This document shows positions 17,806 through 26,501 of a stretch of DNA of 64,000 nt, in pieces. A program made the position numbers and the translations under genes. Numbering within the stretch: the stretch's first letter is position 1; every line of letters starts with the position of its first letter. The notes below the pieces were generated by a model. The model was not told the DNA's origin. It worked only from the letters and a program-made list of their open reading frames with translations, and searched no databases. Source of the stretch: JAVBLP01 sp031553505 (GTDB lineage: Bacteria > Elusimicrobiota > Endomicrobiia > Endomicrobiales > Endomicrobiaceae); the NCBI GenBank assembly GCA_031553505.1, contig JAVBLP010000012.1, positions 1 to 64,000 of the forward strand. Reading direction: 5' to 3'.

Positions 17806-20800
17806 TTAAATCAAAGTAAGGTTTGCTACTCTTGCCAGAAGTTTTTTCCACTGGCCGTTTTCAAACAAAACGACGACTTTTAAATCATCTCCTATGCCGG
17901 ATTTTTCTATTATTTTGCCCTTGCCAAACACGGGGTGCGAAACAACCGCCCCGATTTTGTAAGGGCTTTGGTCTGAAGCGGGCGAATACAGCGGCTCATC
18001 CTTTATTATTTCGTCATCCGTGGGAACGTAATCATAAGAATCGCCATCCCTGTATTTATATTCAACTTTCGCGCTGCGGACATTTTTATTAAATCCGCCG
18101 CCCCATTTGGTTTTGTTAAAGCCCTGGTTAAACATCGCGGGTTTTCTGTCCGCAAACTCATCTTTAAAGCCAGCTTCCGCTACAAACCTCGAAAGCATAT
18201 TCCATCTTGTTTTGCCGTAAACGGTCCTTTCGGAAGCCCAGCAAAGATATAGATGTTTCCTTGCCCTTGTCATACCTACATACATAAGCCTTCTTTCTTC
18301 TTCAAGCTCTTCAGGGGTAAACGCCGATTCCCCGATGGGAAATAATCCTTCTTCAAGCCCGCATATAAAAACATTATCAAATTCAAGCCCTTTCGCAAGG
18401 TGCAGGGTCATCAATGTTACTTTTCCTTTGGAATCGTCAAGTTCGTCCAAATCGCTTACCAAAGCAATCTGGGTTAAATAGCCGGAAAGCGTTTTATCGG
18501 GAGAACGGTTTTCAAAATCGTCTATAGCCGAAATTAATTCCTGTATGTTTTCTATCTTTGTTTTTGCTTCAGTGGTGTCTTCCGTTTCAAGTTCTTTTAA
18601 GTATCCGGAATGTGTTATAACTTTTTCCGCCACCATTTTGACGGACTCTTCACTTTTAAGATTTATAAAACCTTTGATAAGCGTAACAAAAGAGTTTAGA
18701 GAAGCTATAGTACCCCTGTTTAAACCCGCTTCTGCCGCGAAAGGTATTGTCTGCCATATTGAAAGGCTTCGTTTTACAGCTTCCCTTTCGAGGTTTTCCA
18801 TAGAGGTTTTGCCGATGCCCCTGCGGGGAATATTAATTATTCTTTTAAAACTTACATTGTCGTTGGGGTTATGTATAAGTTTGAGGTATGCCATTATGTC
18901 TTTGATTTCCGCGCGGTCATAAAAGCGCAAAGTGCCGATAACGGCATAAGGCATACCCGCCCTTCTGAAAGCATCTTCAAAAGCGCGCGACTGCGCGTTG
19001 GTACGGTAAAAAACGGCAAAATCCGACAGGTTATATTTGTTATCAGTCGTGTTAAGGTAAATGATATCCACGATTTTCGCGGCTTCGTCATTTTCATTTG
19101 TCGCTTTGACTACGGTCACGGAGCCGTTGTCCGGGTTTTCGGTCCAAAGCTTTTTTTCTACCCTTCCGGTATTGTTTTTTACAACCTGGTAAGCGGTAGC
19201 CAGAATTTTAGGGGTTGAACGGTAGTTTTGTTCCAGCCTGACGGATTTAGACGAAGGGTAATCTTTTTCAAAATCCAAAATATTCGTAATGTCAGCGCCT
19301 CTCCAGCTGTAAACAGAATTATGTACCAGTACATCGTTTGCCGCAAACTGCCGGAGTTCCGGAACGCTTATATCATAAACAAAACCATCATAATCGGAAT
19401 AAGAAACGCTTGTAATTGTATCTTCAATGATATTTCCGTTTTTTAAAACAGGTATAACCATCTCTTCTTTTAAATGCGAAAAAGGCATGGCTGTAAAGCT
19501 TTCGCCTTTTGTAAGTTTTGCTTTTGTTGTTAAACCCAAATCCGCAACGCTCATGATGTTTTTTACAAATTTTTCTGCATCGCCGTATTCTGCCCTTTCA
19601 GTTTCTATGCGCCATGTATTTCTGTTTCCTTTCCTTACCGCAAAATTTTTATCTTTAAGTTCAGCTTTTAAATCATTGCCGGAAGAGTTTAAACATATCC
19701 TGTGCGAATGCCAGCCCTTATCTTTCTCTGTGATTCTTCCGGAAAATAAGTTTAAATTGATGATTCTTCTCGCAGTCTTACCCCGCATTACGGCTTGAGC
19801 CTGATGGTGCGGATACTCTTCAAAAAGATTAAAATCGCCCATTAAACGTACTGCGTTTGAAGCTGTATCGATTTCTTTAAACAGTTTATCGCAAAAACTT
19901 TGTTTTATTACCAATTTAGGGCTTTTACGTTTTGAAAAAGCGTTAAAAACCATTGCAGGTATTCCGTATTTTACGGAGAGTAACTGTTCAAGGTATGCCG
20001 CTTTCTCTTTATTACTGCATACATCTATAATCCACATTTTGTCAGCGTGTTCTTGGTTTAACCTTACGGAAAGCCCGTTAGCAATATCGCCTTTTTTCCT
20101 GCTGCGCACACCCTGAGTCTGCCCTATTCTGTAACCCATGCCTTCTTTGTACATAAGGTAAACATAGTAAACACCTTGCTGGTGGTTTAACTTTGCAAAA
20201 GCGATATGATTTGGCGTGGCTTTAATATTTTTGCCGCTTTTTGTCTTTATATTTACCAAAACTCCTTTGTATTTTTTCTTTTTAACCGCGTTCATGCGGC
20301 TTTGTATTATTTTGCCGTGTCCGCAGGCTGAAAGCAGAGTATCTTTAAGCGTTATATCTTCTATTTTTTTTATGCCGGAGGGCGTTGTTATTAAAGAGCC
20401 TTCCGGAAGGCACTGGTCGTCATCGCCGACCACGCAGATATTGTGGTGCCGGTCCGCGAGAAGTTTTGTAAGCATATACTGCGCATGGTTTGTGTCCTGG
20501 TATTCATCGACAAGGATGTATTTAAATTTTTGCTGGTAATGTTCTAAAAGCGCCGGATACTGCTGCAAAGCGACCACTGTGCGCATAATCAAATCGCCAA
20601 AGTCTAAAGCCTGCGCCAGTTCAAGTTTTTTCTGGTAAAGCTGGTAAATTTTAGCGGCTGTCGCACCGTAAAAATCGCCTAAACGCTCCGCGTCAGCGGC
20701 AACATCGGAAGGAAATTTCAAATCGTCTTTAGCGCGGCTTATTTTATCCGCCATTGATGAAGGTTTAAACTTCTTTTCATCAAGATTTAACTCTTTTATA

Positions 20801-21171
20801 CAGTCTTTTATTACGTTTTTCTGATCCGCGAAATCATATATCAAAAAATCCGGGCTTAAATTTATCTTTTGCGCTTCAACTCTCAAAAAATACGCGCAAA
20901 ATGAGTGAAATGTCGAAACCCATACATTCGCGCCAGCGCCCGGTACAAGGTCATTTACTCTTTTTTTCATCTCTTCCGCGGCTTTATTTGTAAAAGTTAC
21001 CGCCAAAATTGACCAGGGAGGCACTCCCTTTGAAAGCAAATGGGCGATTCTGTGTGTTATCACTCTCGTTTTTCCGGTGCCGGCGCCTGCAAAGATTATA
21101 AGAGGGCCTTCCGTACAAAGGACTGCTTCTTTTTGTGATGGGTTAAGTTTTTCTATCATAGAATCTGTCAT
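17806..21171 (-). CDS. pcrA: ATP-dependent DNA helicase PcrA/UvrD with intein
   Basis: A superfamily 1 3'-5' helicase for nucleotide-excision and replication repair. The precursor is 1121 residues; removing the intein leaves 756, near the usual PcrA size. Motif I is GAGTGKT at 29-35, motif Ia AVTFTNKAAEEM, motif II VDEYQDTNH at about 221-229. Motif III is split: GDDDQ (249-253) and SVYSWRGAD (619 on) flank the insert. Later motifs include LEQNYRS, VTLMTLHLAKGLEF and EERRLMYVGMTRAR. A C-terminal Tudor-like tail (GAVVSHPVFGKGKII) typical of PcrA is present. The promoter lies almost on the start codon, with no clear ribosome site, so translation may be nearly leaderless. Confidence 0.93.
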   Translation of the reverse strand: MTDSMIEKLNPSQKEAVLCTEGPLIIFAGAGTGKTRVITHRIAHLLSKGVPPWSILAVTFTNKAAEEMKKRVNDLVPGAGANVWVSTFHSFCAYFLRVEAQKINLSPDFLIYDFADQKNVIKDCIKELNLDEKKFKPSSMADKISRAKDDLKFPSDVAADAERLGDFYGATAAKIYQLYQKKLELAQALDFGDLIMRTVVALQQYPALLEHYQQKFKYILVDEYQDTNHAQYMLTKLLADRHHNICVVGDDDQCLPEGSLITTPSGIKKIEDITLKDTLLSACGHGKIIQSRMNAVKKKKYKGVLVNIKTKSGKNIKATPNHIAFAKLNHQQGVYYVYLMYKEGMGYRIGQTQGVRSRKKGDIANGLSVRLNQEHADKMWIIDVCSNKEKAAYLEQLLSVKYGIPAMVFNAFSKRKSPKLVIKQSFCDKLFKEIDTASNAVRLMGDFNLFEEYPHHQAQAVMRGKTARRIINLNLFSGRITEKDKGWHSHRICLNSSGNDLKAELKDKNFAVRKGNRNTWRIETERAEYGDAEKFVKNIMSVADLGLTTKAKLTKGESFTAMPFSHLKEEMVIPVLKNGNIIEDTITSVSYSDYDGFVYDISVPELRQFAANDVLVHNSVYSWRGADITNILDFEKDYPSSKSVRLEQNYRSTPKILATAYQVVKNNTGRVEKKLWTENPDNGSVTVVKATNENDEAAKIVDIIYLNTTDNKYNLSDFAVFYRTNAQSRAFEDAFRRAGMPYAVIGTLRFYDRAEIKDIMAYLKLIHNPNDNVSFKRIINIPRRGIGKTSMENLEREAVKRSLSIWQTIPFAAEAGLNRGTIASLNSFVTLIKGFINLKSEESVKMVAEKVITHSGYLKELETEDTTEAKTKIENIQELISAIDDFENRSPDKTLSGYLTQIALVSDLDELDDSKGKVTLMTLHLAKGLEFDNVFICGLEEGLFPIGESAFTPEELEEERRLMYVGMTRARKHLYLCWASERTVYGKTRWNMLSRFVAEAGFKDEFADRKPAMFNQGFNKTKWGGGFNKNVRSAKVEYKYRDGDSYDYVPTDDEIIKDEPLYSPASDQSPYKIGAVVSHPVFGKGKIIEKSGIGDDLKVVVLFENGQWKKLLARVANLTLI
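19318..20412 (-). mobile_element. Intein in PcrA/UvrD motif III, with GIY-YIG-like region
   Basis: A 365-residue in-frame insert at precursor residues 254-618. It begins with Cys254 (CLPEGSLITTPSG, Hint block A). It includes a block B-like ATPNHIAFAK with the TxxH pattern, a block F-like YDGFVYDISVPELRQFAANDV, and ends VLVHN followed by Ser619 as the +1 nucleophile. All residues needed for standard splicing are present. The centre (about residues 330-420) has YYVYLM, YRIGQT, an arginine-rich stretch and EQLLSVKYGIP, which resembles a diverged GIY-YIG nuclease rather than LAGLIDADG. From memory, UvrD inteins with a similar centre occur at this site in other phyla. Endonuclease activity is not established. 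Confidence 0.9.
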
Positions 21172-21180
21172 AATTTAGCT

Positions 21181-21209
21181 ATTATACCAAAATCGGACGA
21201 AATCGGAAA
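21181..21209 (-). promoter_or_regulatory. Possible pcrA promoter, very close to start codon
   Basis: On the minus strand a perfect TATAAT (21186-21181) lies 9 bases before the pcrA ATG, with a weak TTTCCG -35 (21209-21204) at 17-bp spacing. Confidence 0.4.
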
Positions 21210-21284
21210 ACAGGCTTAAAATAAAAGCGCCTTTTTACATATAAAATCAATCGTTTTGCGGTTTACGGAGTACTAAAATAAAGC

Positions 21285-21313
21285 TTAAAAAAACAGTAAT
21301 AATAAGATATAAT
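21285..21313 (+). promoter_or_regulatory. Promoter of nitroreductase-argS
   Basis: TTAAAA at 21285-21290, 17-bp spacer, TATAAT at 21308-21313, 27 bases before the ATG. Confidence 0.5.
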
Positions 21314-21340
21314 AGCTGATATTATTTTCAGGAGACTGTA

Positions 21341-21841
21341 ATGGATATACTGCTTGAAAGAAAAAGCGTAAGAAAGTACACAAATGAAGATGTAAAAGAA
21401 GAGGATTTAAATTATATTTTGCGCGCCGCGATGTCTGCCCCTACCGCAAGAAATACGCGCTGCTGGTCGTTTATTGTTATAAAAGACAAAGAAACGCATA
21501 AAAAAATAGCCGCCGCTCACCCTGCCGCTCAGATGATTTTGCATGCCCCTTTAGCTGTTTTGGTTGTGGGTGACGCGAATCGTGTATATAACAATTATAT
21601 GGCGCAGGACTGCGCAGCCGCTACGGAAAATATGCTGCTTGCGGCAACTTCGAAAGGCTACGGCTCGGTATGGTGCGGGATTTTTGAAAATAAAGAAAGG
21701 CAGGACGCAATAGAGAAAATATTCAATTTTCCTTCAAATATCAAAGCGTTTTCGCTTGTCGTAATGGGCAGGCCAGCAGAAAATAATCCCCCGAAAAACG
21801 GTTGGGAACCTGAAAAGATTAAATATGAGGCATGGAAATAA
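21341..21841 (+). CDS. Nitroreductase-family flavoprotein
   Basis: A 166-residue FMN-dependent oxidoreductase of the compact nitroreductase class. It has the family N-terminus LLERKSVRKYTNEDV, where the RxSxRxY residues bind FMN. APTARNTRCWSFIVIKD and the C-terminal glycine-containing VVMGRPAENNPPK are also typical. The length fits the short single-domain, homodimeric type. A CAGGAG ribosome site precedes the ATG. The stop is one base before the argS ATG, so the two are cotranscribed. The substrate is unknown; such proteins reduce nitro compounds or quinones with NAD(P)H. Confidence 0.88.
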   Translation: MDILLERKSVRKYTNEDVKEEDLNYILRAAMSAPTARNTRCWSFIVIKDKETHKKIAAAHPAAQMILHAPLAVLVVGDANRVYNNYMAQDCAAATENMLLAATSKGYGSVWCGIFENKERQDAIEKIFNFPSNIKAFSLVVMGRPAENNPPKNGWEPEKIKYEAWK

Positions 21842-21842
21842 A

Positions 21843-23504
21843 ATGATTAAACAACAAATAACCGAAAAACTTGACTTAATAGTAAAACAGTACGCGAAAG
21901 ATAAAGGGCTGGATTCGGCTTTCATTGAGAATTTTTCTTTCACGGTTGAAGTGCCTCCTAAAAATATTGAGGCGGATTTTGCGGTAAACGCCGCGATGCT
22001 GCTTGCGAAACAGCTTAAAACCAACCCCAGAAACGTAGCGGCCGAACTTATAAACATAATTTTCAAAGATATGCCGGATTTTGCGGCTAAAGCCGAAATC
22101 GCAGGAGCCGGTTTTATAAACCTGCATTTGAAGAACGAAGTTTTATACGAAGAACTTAACAGAATTCTTATTGAAAAAGAAAAATATGGCAGCAAAACCG
22201 CCAATAACAAAGACAAGGTGATGGTGGAGTTTGTGTCCGCGAATCCGACAGGGCCTTTGCATATAGGACACGGCAGGGGCGCGGCCATCGGCGATTCTTT
22301 AGCCAGGGTTTTAAAGCATCTCGGGTACAATGTAACGAAAGAGTATTACTTAAACGATGTCGGCAACCAGATGCTTGTTTTGGCGGAATCCGTCAAAGTA
22401 AGATTTATGCAGCTTAAAGGCGAAAATATACTTTTTCTTGAAGACGGCTACAAAGGCGAATATATAGTTGATATAGCAAAACGCCTTATAGCTGAGGGCA
22501 AAAATATCAATGATATAAACTTTAAAGAAGAGGCGGTTAAAGATATCCTTGCCACGATAAAAAGCGATTTAAAAGATTTTGCCGTAGAGTTTGACAACTG
22601 GTTTTCCGAAGGTAAAATAGCGTTTAATAAAGATAAAGACGGCAAAACGGAAGTTGATAAGGCGTGCGAATTTTTAAAAGATAAAAGCGACGCTTACGAG
22701 CAGGACGGCGCTTTATGGCTTGCGTCCACGAAATACGGAGACGATAAAGACAGGGTTTTAAAACGCACTGACGGCAGATATACATATTTGGCCTCCGATG
22801 TGGCGTACCATAAAAATAAATTTGAAAGAGGCTTTACAAAGCTTGTTAATTTGTGGGGCGCGGATCATCACGGGTATGTCGCAAGGATAAGCGCCTGTAT
22901 TCAGATGCTCGGTTTTTCAAAAGAAGCGTTAAAAGTGATACTTTACCAGCTTGTTTCTTTGGTGCGCGGCGGGCAGCCTGTCGCGATGTCCACAAGAAGC
23001 GGCGAGTTTATAACTTTGAAAGAAGTCGTTGACGAAGTCGGCAAAGACGCGTGCAGATTTTCCTTCCTTCTTCGCGCGCCGGATTCGCAGCTTGATTTTG
23101 ATTTGGAGCTTGCTAAAAAGCAGACAAGCGAAAACCCGGTGTTTTACGTCCAGTACGTAAACGCAAGGTGCAACTCGATTTTCCGCGAAAGTAAAAACAG
23201 GAATGATTTAACCGACAGCCCTGATTTTGCGCTGCTTAACACAAAAGAAGAAAGGGATTTGATGAAAAAGCTTTCTGCTTTTTGCGACACTCTTGCGGTT
23301 TGCGAAAAAACTATGAGCCCCCACCATTTTACGGCATATTTGATGGAACTTGCCGATATGTATCATAAGTTTTACGAAAAATGCCGCGTTTTAAGCGATG
23401 ACCCGGCTTTAACGTCATCAAGGCTTAAACTTATAGAAGCCGTGACCGTGATAATTAAAAACGGATTGAATTTACTGGGCGTTTCCGCTCCGGAAAAAAT
23501 GTAA
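21843..23504 (+). CDS. argS: Arginyl-tRNA synthetase
   Basis: A class I aminoacyl-tRNA synthetase charging tRNA(Arg). The HIGH motif is in SANPTGPLHIGHGRGAAIGD. The KMSKS position is degenerate (VAMSTRSGEF), which is usual for ArgRS. An N-terminal Add-1 domain (about 1-115) and a C-terminal DALR anticodon-binding domain (about 440-553, starting near NPVFYVQYVNARCNSIF) flank the catalytic core. I start at ATG 21843 (553 residues); an in-frame ATG at 21825 inside the nitroreductase gene would add six residues and has no better ribosome site. Confidence 0.95.
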   Translation: MIKQQITEKLDLIVKQYAKDKGLDSAFIENFSFTVEVPPKNIEADFAVNAAMLLAKQLKTNPRNVAAELINIIFKDMPDFAAKAEIAGAGFINLHLKNEVLYEELNRILIEKEKYGSKTANNKDKVMVEFVSANPTGPLHIGHGRGAAIGDSLARVLKHLGYNVTKEYYLNDVGNQMLVLAESVKVRFMQLKGENILFLEDGYKGEYIVDIAKRLIAEGKNINDINFKEEAVKDILATIKSDLKDFAVEFDNWFSEGKIAFNKDKDGKTEVDKACEFLKDKSDAYEQDGALWLASTKYGDDKDRVLKRTDGRYTYLASDVAYHKNKFERGFTKLVNLWGADHHGYVARISACIQMLGFSKEALKVILYQLVSLVRGGQPVAMSTRSGEFITLKEVVDEVGKDACRFSFLLRAPDSQLDFDLELAKKQTSENPVFYVQYVNARCNSIFRESKNRNDLTDSPDFALLNTKEERDLMKKLSAFCDTLAVCEKTMSPHHFTAYLMELADMYHKFYEKCRVLSDDPALTSSRLKLIEAVTVIIKNGLNLLGVSAPEKM

Positions 23505-23603
23505 TTATTAAGACAGAGTTTAGAGTTGAAAGTTAAGATGTAAAGACTCAGGCACAATATATCCGTTCTTCACTCACAACTCTTAAAATTTCTAATTTAA
23601 ACC
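23505..23603. other. Intergenic spacer with weak inverted repeat
   Basis: A 7-bp inverted repeat, AGAGTTG (23522-23528) and CAACTCT (23577-23583), spans most of the gap. There is no T-tract and no convincing promoter or ribosome site for the next gene. Confidence 0.3.
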
Positions 23604-25151
23604 ATGAAAAAAATAATATTTATTGCACTATTTGTTGTATTGTTTGAATCATTTGCTTTTGCGGATATAAAGGTGACTCCGTACGGGGCCGCTGAAACCG
23701 TTTCCGGAAGCTGTTTTTTGTTTGAATCCGGAGATATTAAAGCTTTGGTGGACTGCGGAATATTTATGAATGAAGATGAAGCCGAAGAAAACCAGTCTTC
23801 ATCTGAAAATTTCCCAAAAGAACTTACCGAAGCGCAGTTTTTAGTTTTAACCCACGCGCATATTGACCACAGCGGCAAAATCCCTCTTTTGATAAACAAA
23901 GGTTTTAAAGGAAAAATATACTCTACGCCTGCCACGAAAGAGCTTGCCTTTACCCTTTACAAAAACAGAAGCGGCTTTGATTTGATTGAACGGCAGTGGT
24001 TTTGGTCGCAAAGCCAGAAAAGTAAGGCGCAGCGATCCGGTTATTCGGTAGTCGCGCACTGGACCGGTTCCTGCCGCAAAGACATAAAAGAAACCGAACA
24101 GGCTCCGCAAAGCATGACAATAAAACAGCTTGAAGCCGCGGAAAATGTACATTTTTCAATATGTAAAAACTGCTGTGAAGAGGAAACCGCTGCAATAGCA
24201 AAATATTTTGTGACTAAGGAATATAATGAAAAAACCGATTTAGGCGGCGCTGCCTTTCAGCTTATAAACGCCGGACATATACCCGGTTCAGCAAGCGTTA
24301 TGATTGAAGCGGAAGGGAAAAAAGTTTTGTTTTCAGGGGACCTCGGGAGCGGATATTCGCGTTTGACGGGAAACTTCGATGTGCCAGAAAAAGCCGATCT
24401 TATATTTATGGAAGCCACTTACGGCGGCGAAAAGCAGAGATTCGGCATAAAAGAATATGATACGTTTCAGGATGATTTGGATAAAGCGGTTAAAAAAGGC
24501 AAAACGGTTTGGATTCCGGCTTTATCGTTTAACAGGACGCAAAAAGTTTTGTATGAACTTCTGCTTATGCAGGAAAACGGAAAACTTTCAAAAGAAATCC
24601 CGATTTACAGCGTTTCGCCTAGCGCCAACGCGATGAATGCGATATATAAAAAGGAAGCGGCAAAAAAAGAAGGAACGTGGTTTTTGCCGGATATTTACCA
24701 AAAAGGGAAAGTTATTCCTGATAATGCCAAACTGCAGATGATAAGAAGTTATGACAAGCAAATGATTTTATTGTCTTCAAGCGGCGATATGGATATGGGA
24801 ATGTCCGAAAAGATGATTTCTAAAATGATTCCGCAAAAAAATGTTTCAATAATGATAGTAAATTTTGTTAAGCCAGACAGCAATGCCGGCAGGCTGCTTA
24901 CCGGAAAACCCGCTAAAAACGGAATGAAAAGCGCCGCCTCAATAAAGAAATACGAGGTATTTTCAGACCACCCTGATTTTGAAATGCTTCAAAAGTGGCT
25001 TGGAAACCAAAATAAAGAAACGCCTGTTTATATAATACATTCCGACGCGGCAAACTCGCTCGCAGCGGAAAAGCTGTTGCGCAAAAACGGCTGGAAAAAC
25101 GCCGGCACCGCAAAGCAGGGGCAGCCTGTATTGCTGCAGGCAGGGAATTGA
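23604..25151 (+). CDS. Exported metallo-beta-lactamase/beta-CASP-fold hydrolase
   Basis: A 515-residue protein with a Sec signal peptide (about 1-20, ending SFAFA). The mature part has the layout of RNA-processing MBL/beta-CASP nucleases (CPSF73/RNase J-like): HAHIDH metal motif at about 90-95, AGHIPGSASVMIE, FSGDLGSGYS, MEATYGG, a beta-CASP region (VWIPALSFNRTQKVLYELLL) and a final histidine in FSDHPDF. An extra segment of about 70 residues, with Cys residues in GSCRKD and CKNCCEEE, sits after the first motif. Relatives are cytoplasmic, so export is unusual. No clear ribosome site precedes the ATG. Nuclease activity on extracellular or periplasmic nucleic acid is inference. Confidence 0.8.
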   Translation: MKKIIFIALFVVLFESFAFADIKVTPYGAAETVSGSCFLFESGDIKALVDCGIFMNEDEAEENQSSSENFPKELTEAQFLVLTHAHIDHSGKIPLLINKGFKGKIYSTPATKELAFTLYKNRSGFDLIERQWFWSQSQKSKAQRSGYSVVAHWTGSCRKDIKETEQAPQSMTIKQLEAAENVHFSICKNCCEEETAAIAKYFVTKEYNEKTDLGGAAFQLINAGHIPGSASVMIEAEGKKVLFSGDLGSGYSRLTGNFDVPEKADLIFMEATYGGEKQRFGIKEYDTFQDDLDKAVKKGKTVWIPALSFNRTQKVLYELLLMQENGKLSKEIPIYSVSPSANAMNAIYKKEAAKKEGTWFLPDIYQKGKVIPDNAKLQMIRSYDKQMILLSSSGDMDMGMSEKMISKMIPQKNVSIMIVNFVKPDSNAGRLLTGKPAKNGMKSAASIKKYEVFSDHPDFEMLQKWLGNQNKETPVYIIHSDAANSLAAEKLLRKNGWKNAGTAKQGQPVLLQAGN

Positions 25152-26173
25152 TGAGAAAGATTAATATGAAAGTAAAAGTCAAAATGCCGAAGATAAAGAT
25201 GGACAAAAACACAAGGTACAGCATAATCGGCACTTTGTGTTTTATGTTTTTATGTCTTGTTTTTTATATATTCCAAAATCTCGGCTATTCGCGGGATGTT
25301 ATACTGCAAAAAGCTAACAATTACTATATAAACGAACAGTACTTTTCTGCGGCAAAACACTATGCCAAGGCAATAGAGTTACGGGCGTCGGGTGCGGATA
25401 CTTTCAGAAATTACGGGATTGTTTTGTCGAAACTCGGCAATTATGATTCTGCGATAAAGTATTTAAAGCTTTCCGAGGAAGCGGATTCTTCAAGCTCGGA
25501 TACGTATTACTGGCTGGGCAACGCTTTTTTCCAGAAAGCGGCGCTGACAAACAATTCTGAAAAATTTATGACCGCGGCGCAGTATCTTGAAAAAGCGATT
25601 GCCATTTCCCCGGAATACGAAAAATCTTTTCTTCTGATAGGAATGTGTTACCGCAGCTGCGGCATGCAGGAGCACGCTAGGGCGTGGTACAGGCGCGCTT
25701 TACTTTCGGCGTATTTCAGCCAGGCGGGTTTTTATAATCTTTTAGGCCACACTTTCAGGGAAGAAGAAAGATATGAGGAAGCGGCATCGTATTATAAAAG
25801 GGCTGTCGGTGCGGATTATTCTTTTGTCGCGGCGTACTGTAATCTGGGAGATATGTACGGCAAGTTGAATGAAGACGGCAAAGCGCTCGCGAGTTATCAA
25901 AAGGCTATAGAAGTTAACCCCGATTATATAACCGCCTATACGAAAACCGGAAACTTTTATGCCGATCACGGTTCTTTTTTGGAAGCTGTTCCGTGGTATA
26001 TGCAGGCGCTTAAAATAAATCCGGACGACGCGCAGGTAAACTATCTTTTGGGCGTTGCTTATAAAGAAATCGGCAGGAAAAATGACGCGGTTGAAGCGTT
26101 TAAAAAAGCGGCATACTGCGGAAGCGACGACGCGGTGTATGAGCTTAGAAAAATCGGCGTGGAGATAAGATAA
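25151..26173 (+). CDS. Membrane-anchored TPR protein
   Basis: A 340-residue protein starting at ATG 25151, sharing one base with the upstream stop (TGATG) and served by AGGG at 25142-25145. A lysine-rich N-terminus precedes one transmembrane helix (about 25-45, TLCFMFLCLVFYIF). The remainder is tetratricopeptide repeats, about seven, recognisable by NYYINEQYFSAAKHYAKAIEL, NYGIVLSKLGNYDSAIKYL and NLGDMYGKLNEDGKALASY. It is probably a periplasmic or cytoplasmic scaffold. The neighbouring exported beta-CASP protein is a possible partner by coupling; no catalytic residues are expected. Confidence 0.85.
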   Translation: MRKINMKVKVKMPKIKMDKNTRYSIIGTLCFMFLCLVFYIFQNLGYSRDVILQKANNYYINEQYFSAAKHYAKAIELRASGADTFRNYGIVLSKLGNYDSAIKYLKLSEEADSSSSDTYYWLGNAFFQKAALTNNSEKFMTAAQYLEKAIAISPEYEKSFLLIGMCYRSCGMQEHARAWYRRALLSAYFSQAGFYNLLGHTFREEERYEEAASYYKRAVGADYSFVAAYCNLGDMYGKLNEDGKALASYQKAIEVNPDYITAYTKTGNFYADHGSFLEAVPWYMQALKINPDDAQVNYLLGVAYKEIGRKNDAVEAFKKAAYCGSDDAVYELRKIGVEIR

Positions 26174-26500
26174 ATGTTTTTTAATCACAGGTGGATTTTT
26201 TTTGCGGTTCTATATTTTTTTTCGTTAATCCTTTACTTCTTCGTAAATAAACAGCTTATGTTTACGGGAGTGATGTCCGGCCCGCTTTTAGGCTCCGCCG
26301 CGATTTTTGCCGTGATAGTGTTTGTGTGTTTTGTTATTGCGTTTGTGATATCGTTGCTTTCTAAGTTTTGTTACCTTGCGATATGCAGCATATGCAGATA
26401 CCAGAGCAAGGCAATGCTGTTTAAAACTTTCTGGACAATATTTACCGTTTTTTGTTACGCGACGGTATTTGTAATATTTTTAAAGATGACGGAATATTAA
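26174..26500 (+). CDS. Small integral membrane protein
   Basis: A 108-residue hydrophobic protein starting directly after the TPR gene's stop, with no spacer. Three transmembrane segments are likely, at about 7-24, 38-63 and 83-104. A cysteine-containing cytoplasmic loop, CYLAICSICRYQSK, lies between the second and third. I recognise no family. Tight packing in the operon argues that it is real and may work with its neighbours. Confidence 0.68.
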   Translation: MFFNHRWIFFAVLYFFSLILYFFVNKQLMFTGVMSGPLLGSAAIFAVIVFVCFVIAFVISLLSKFCYLAICSICRYQSKAMLFKTFWTIFTVFCYATVFVIFLKMTEY

Positions 26501-26501
26501 A

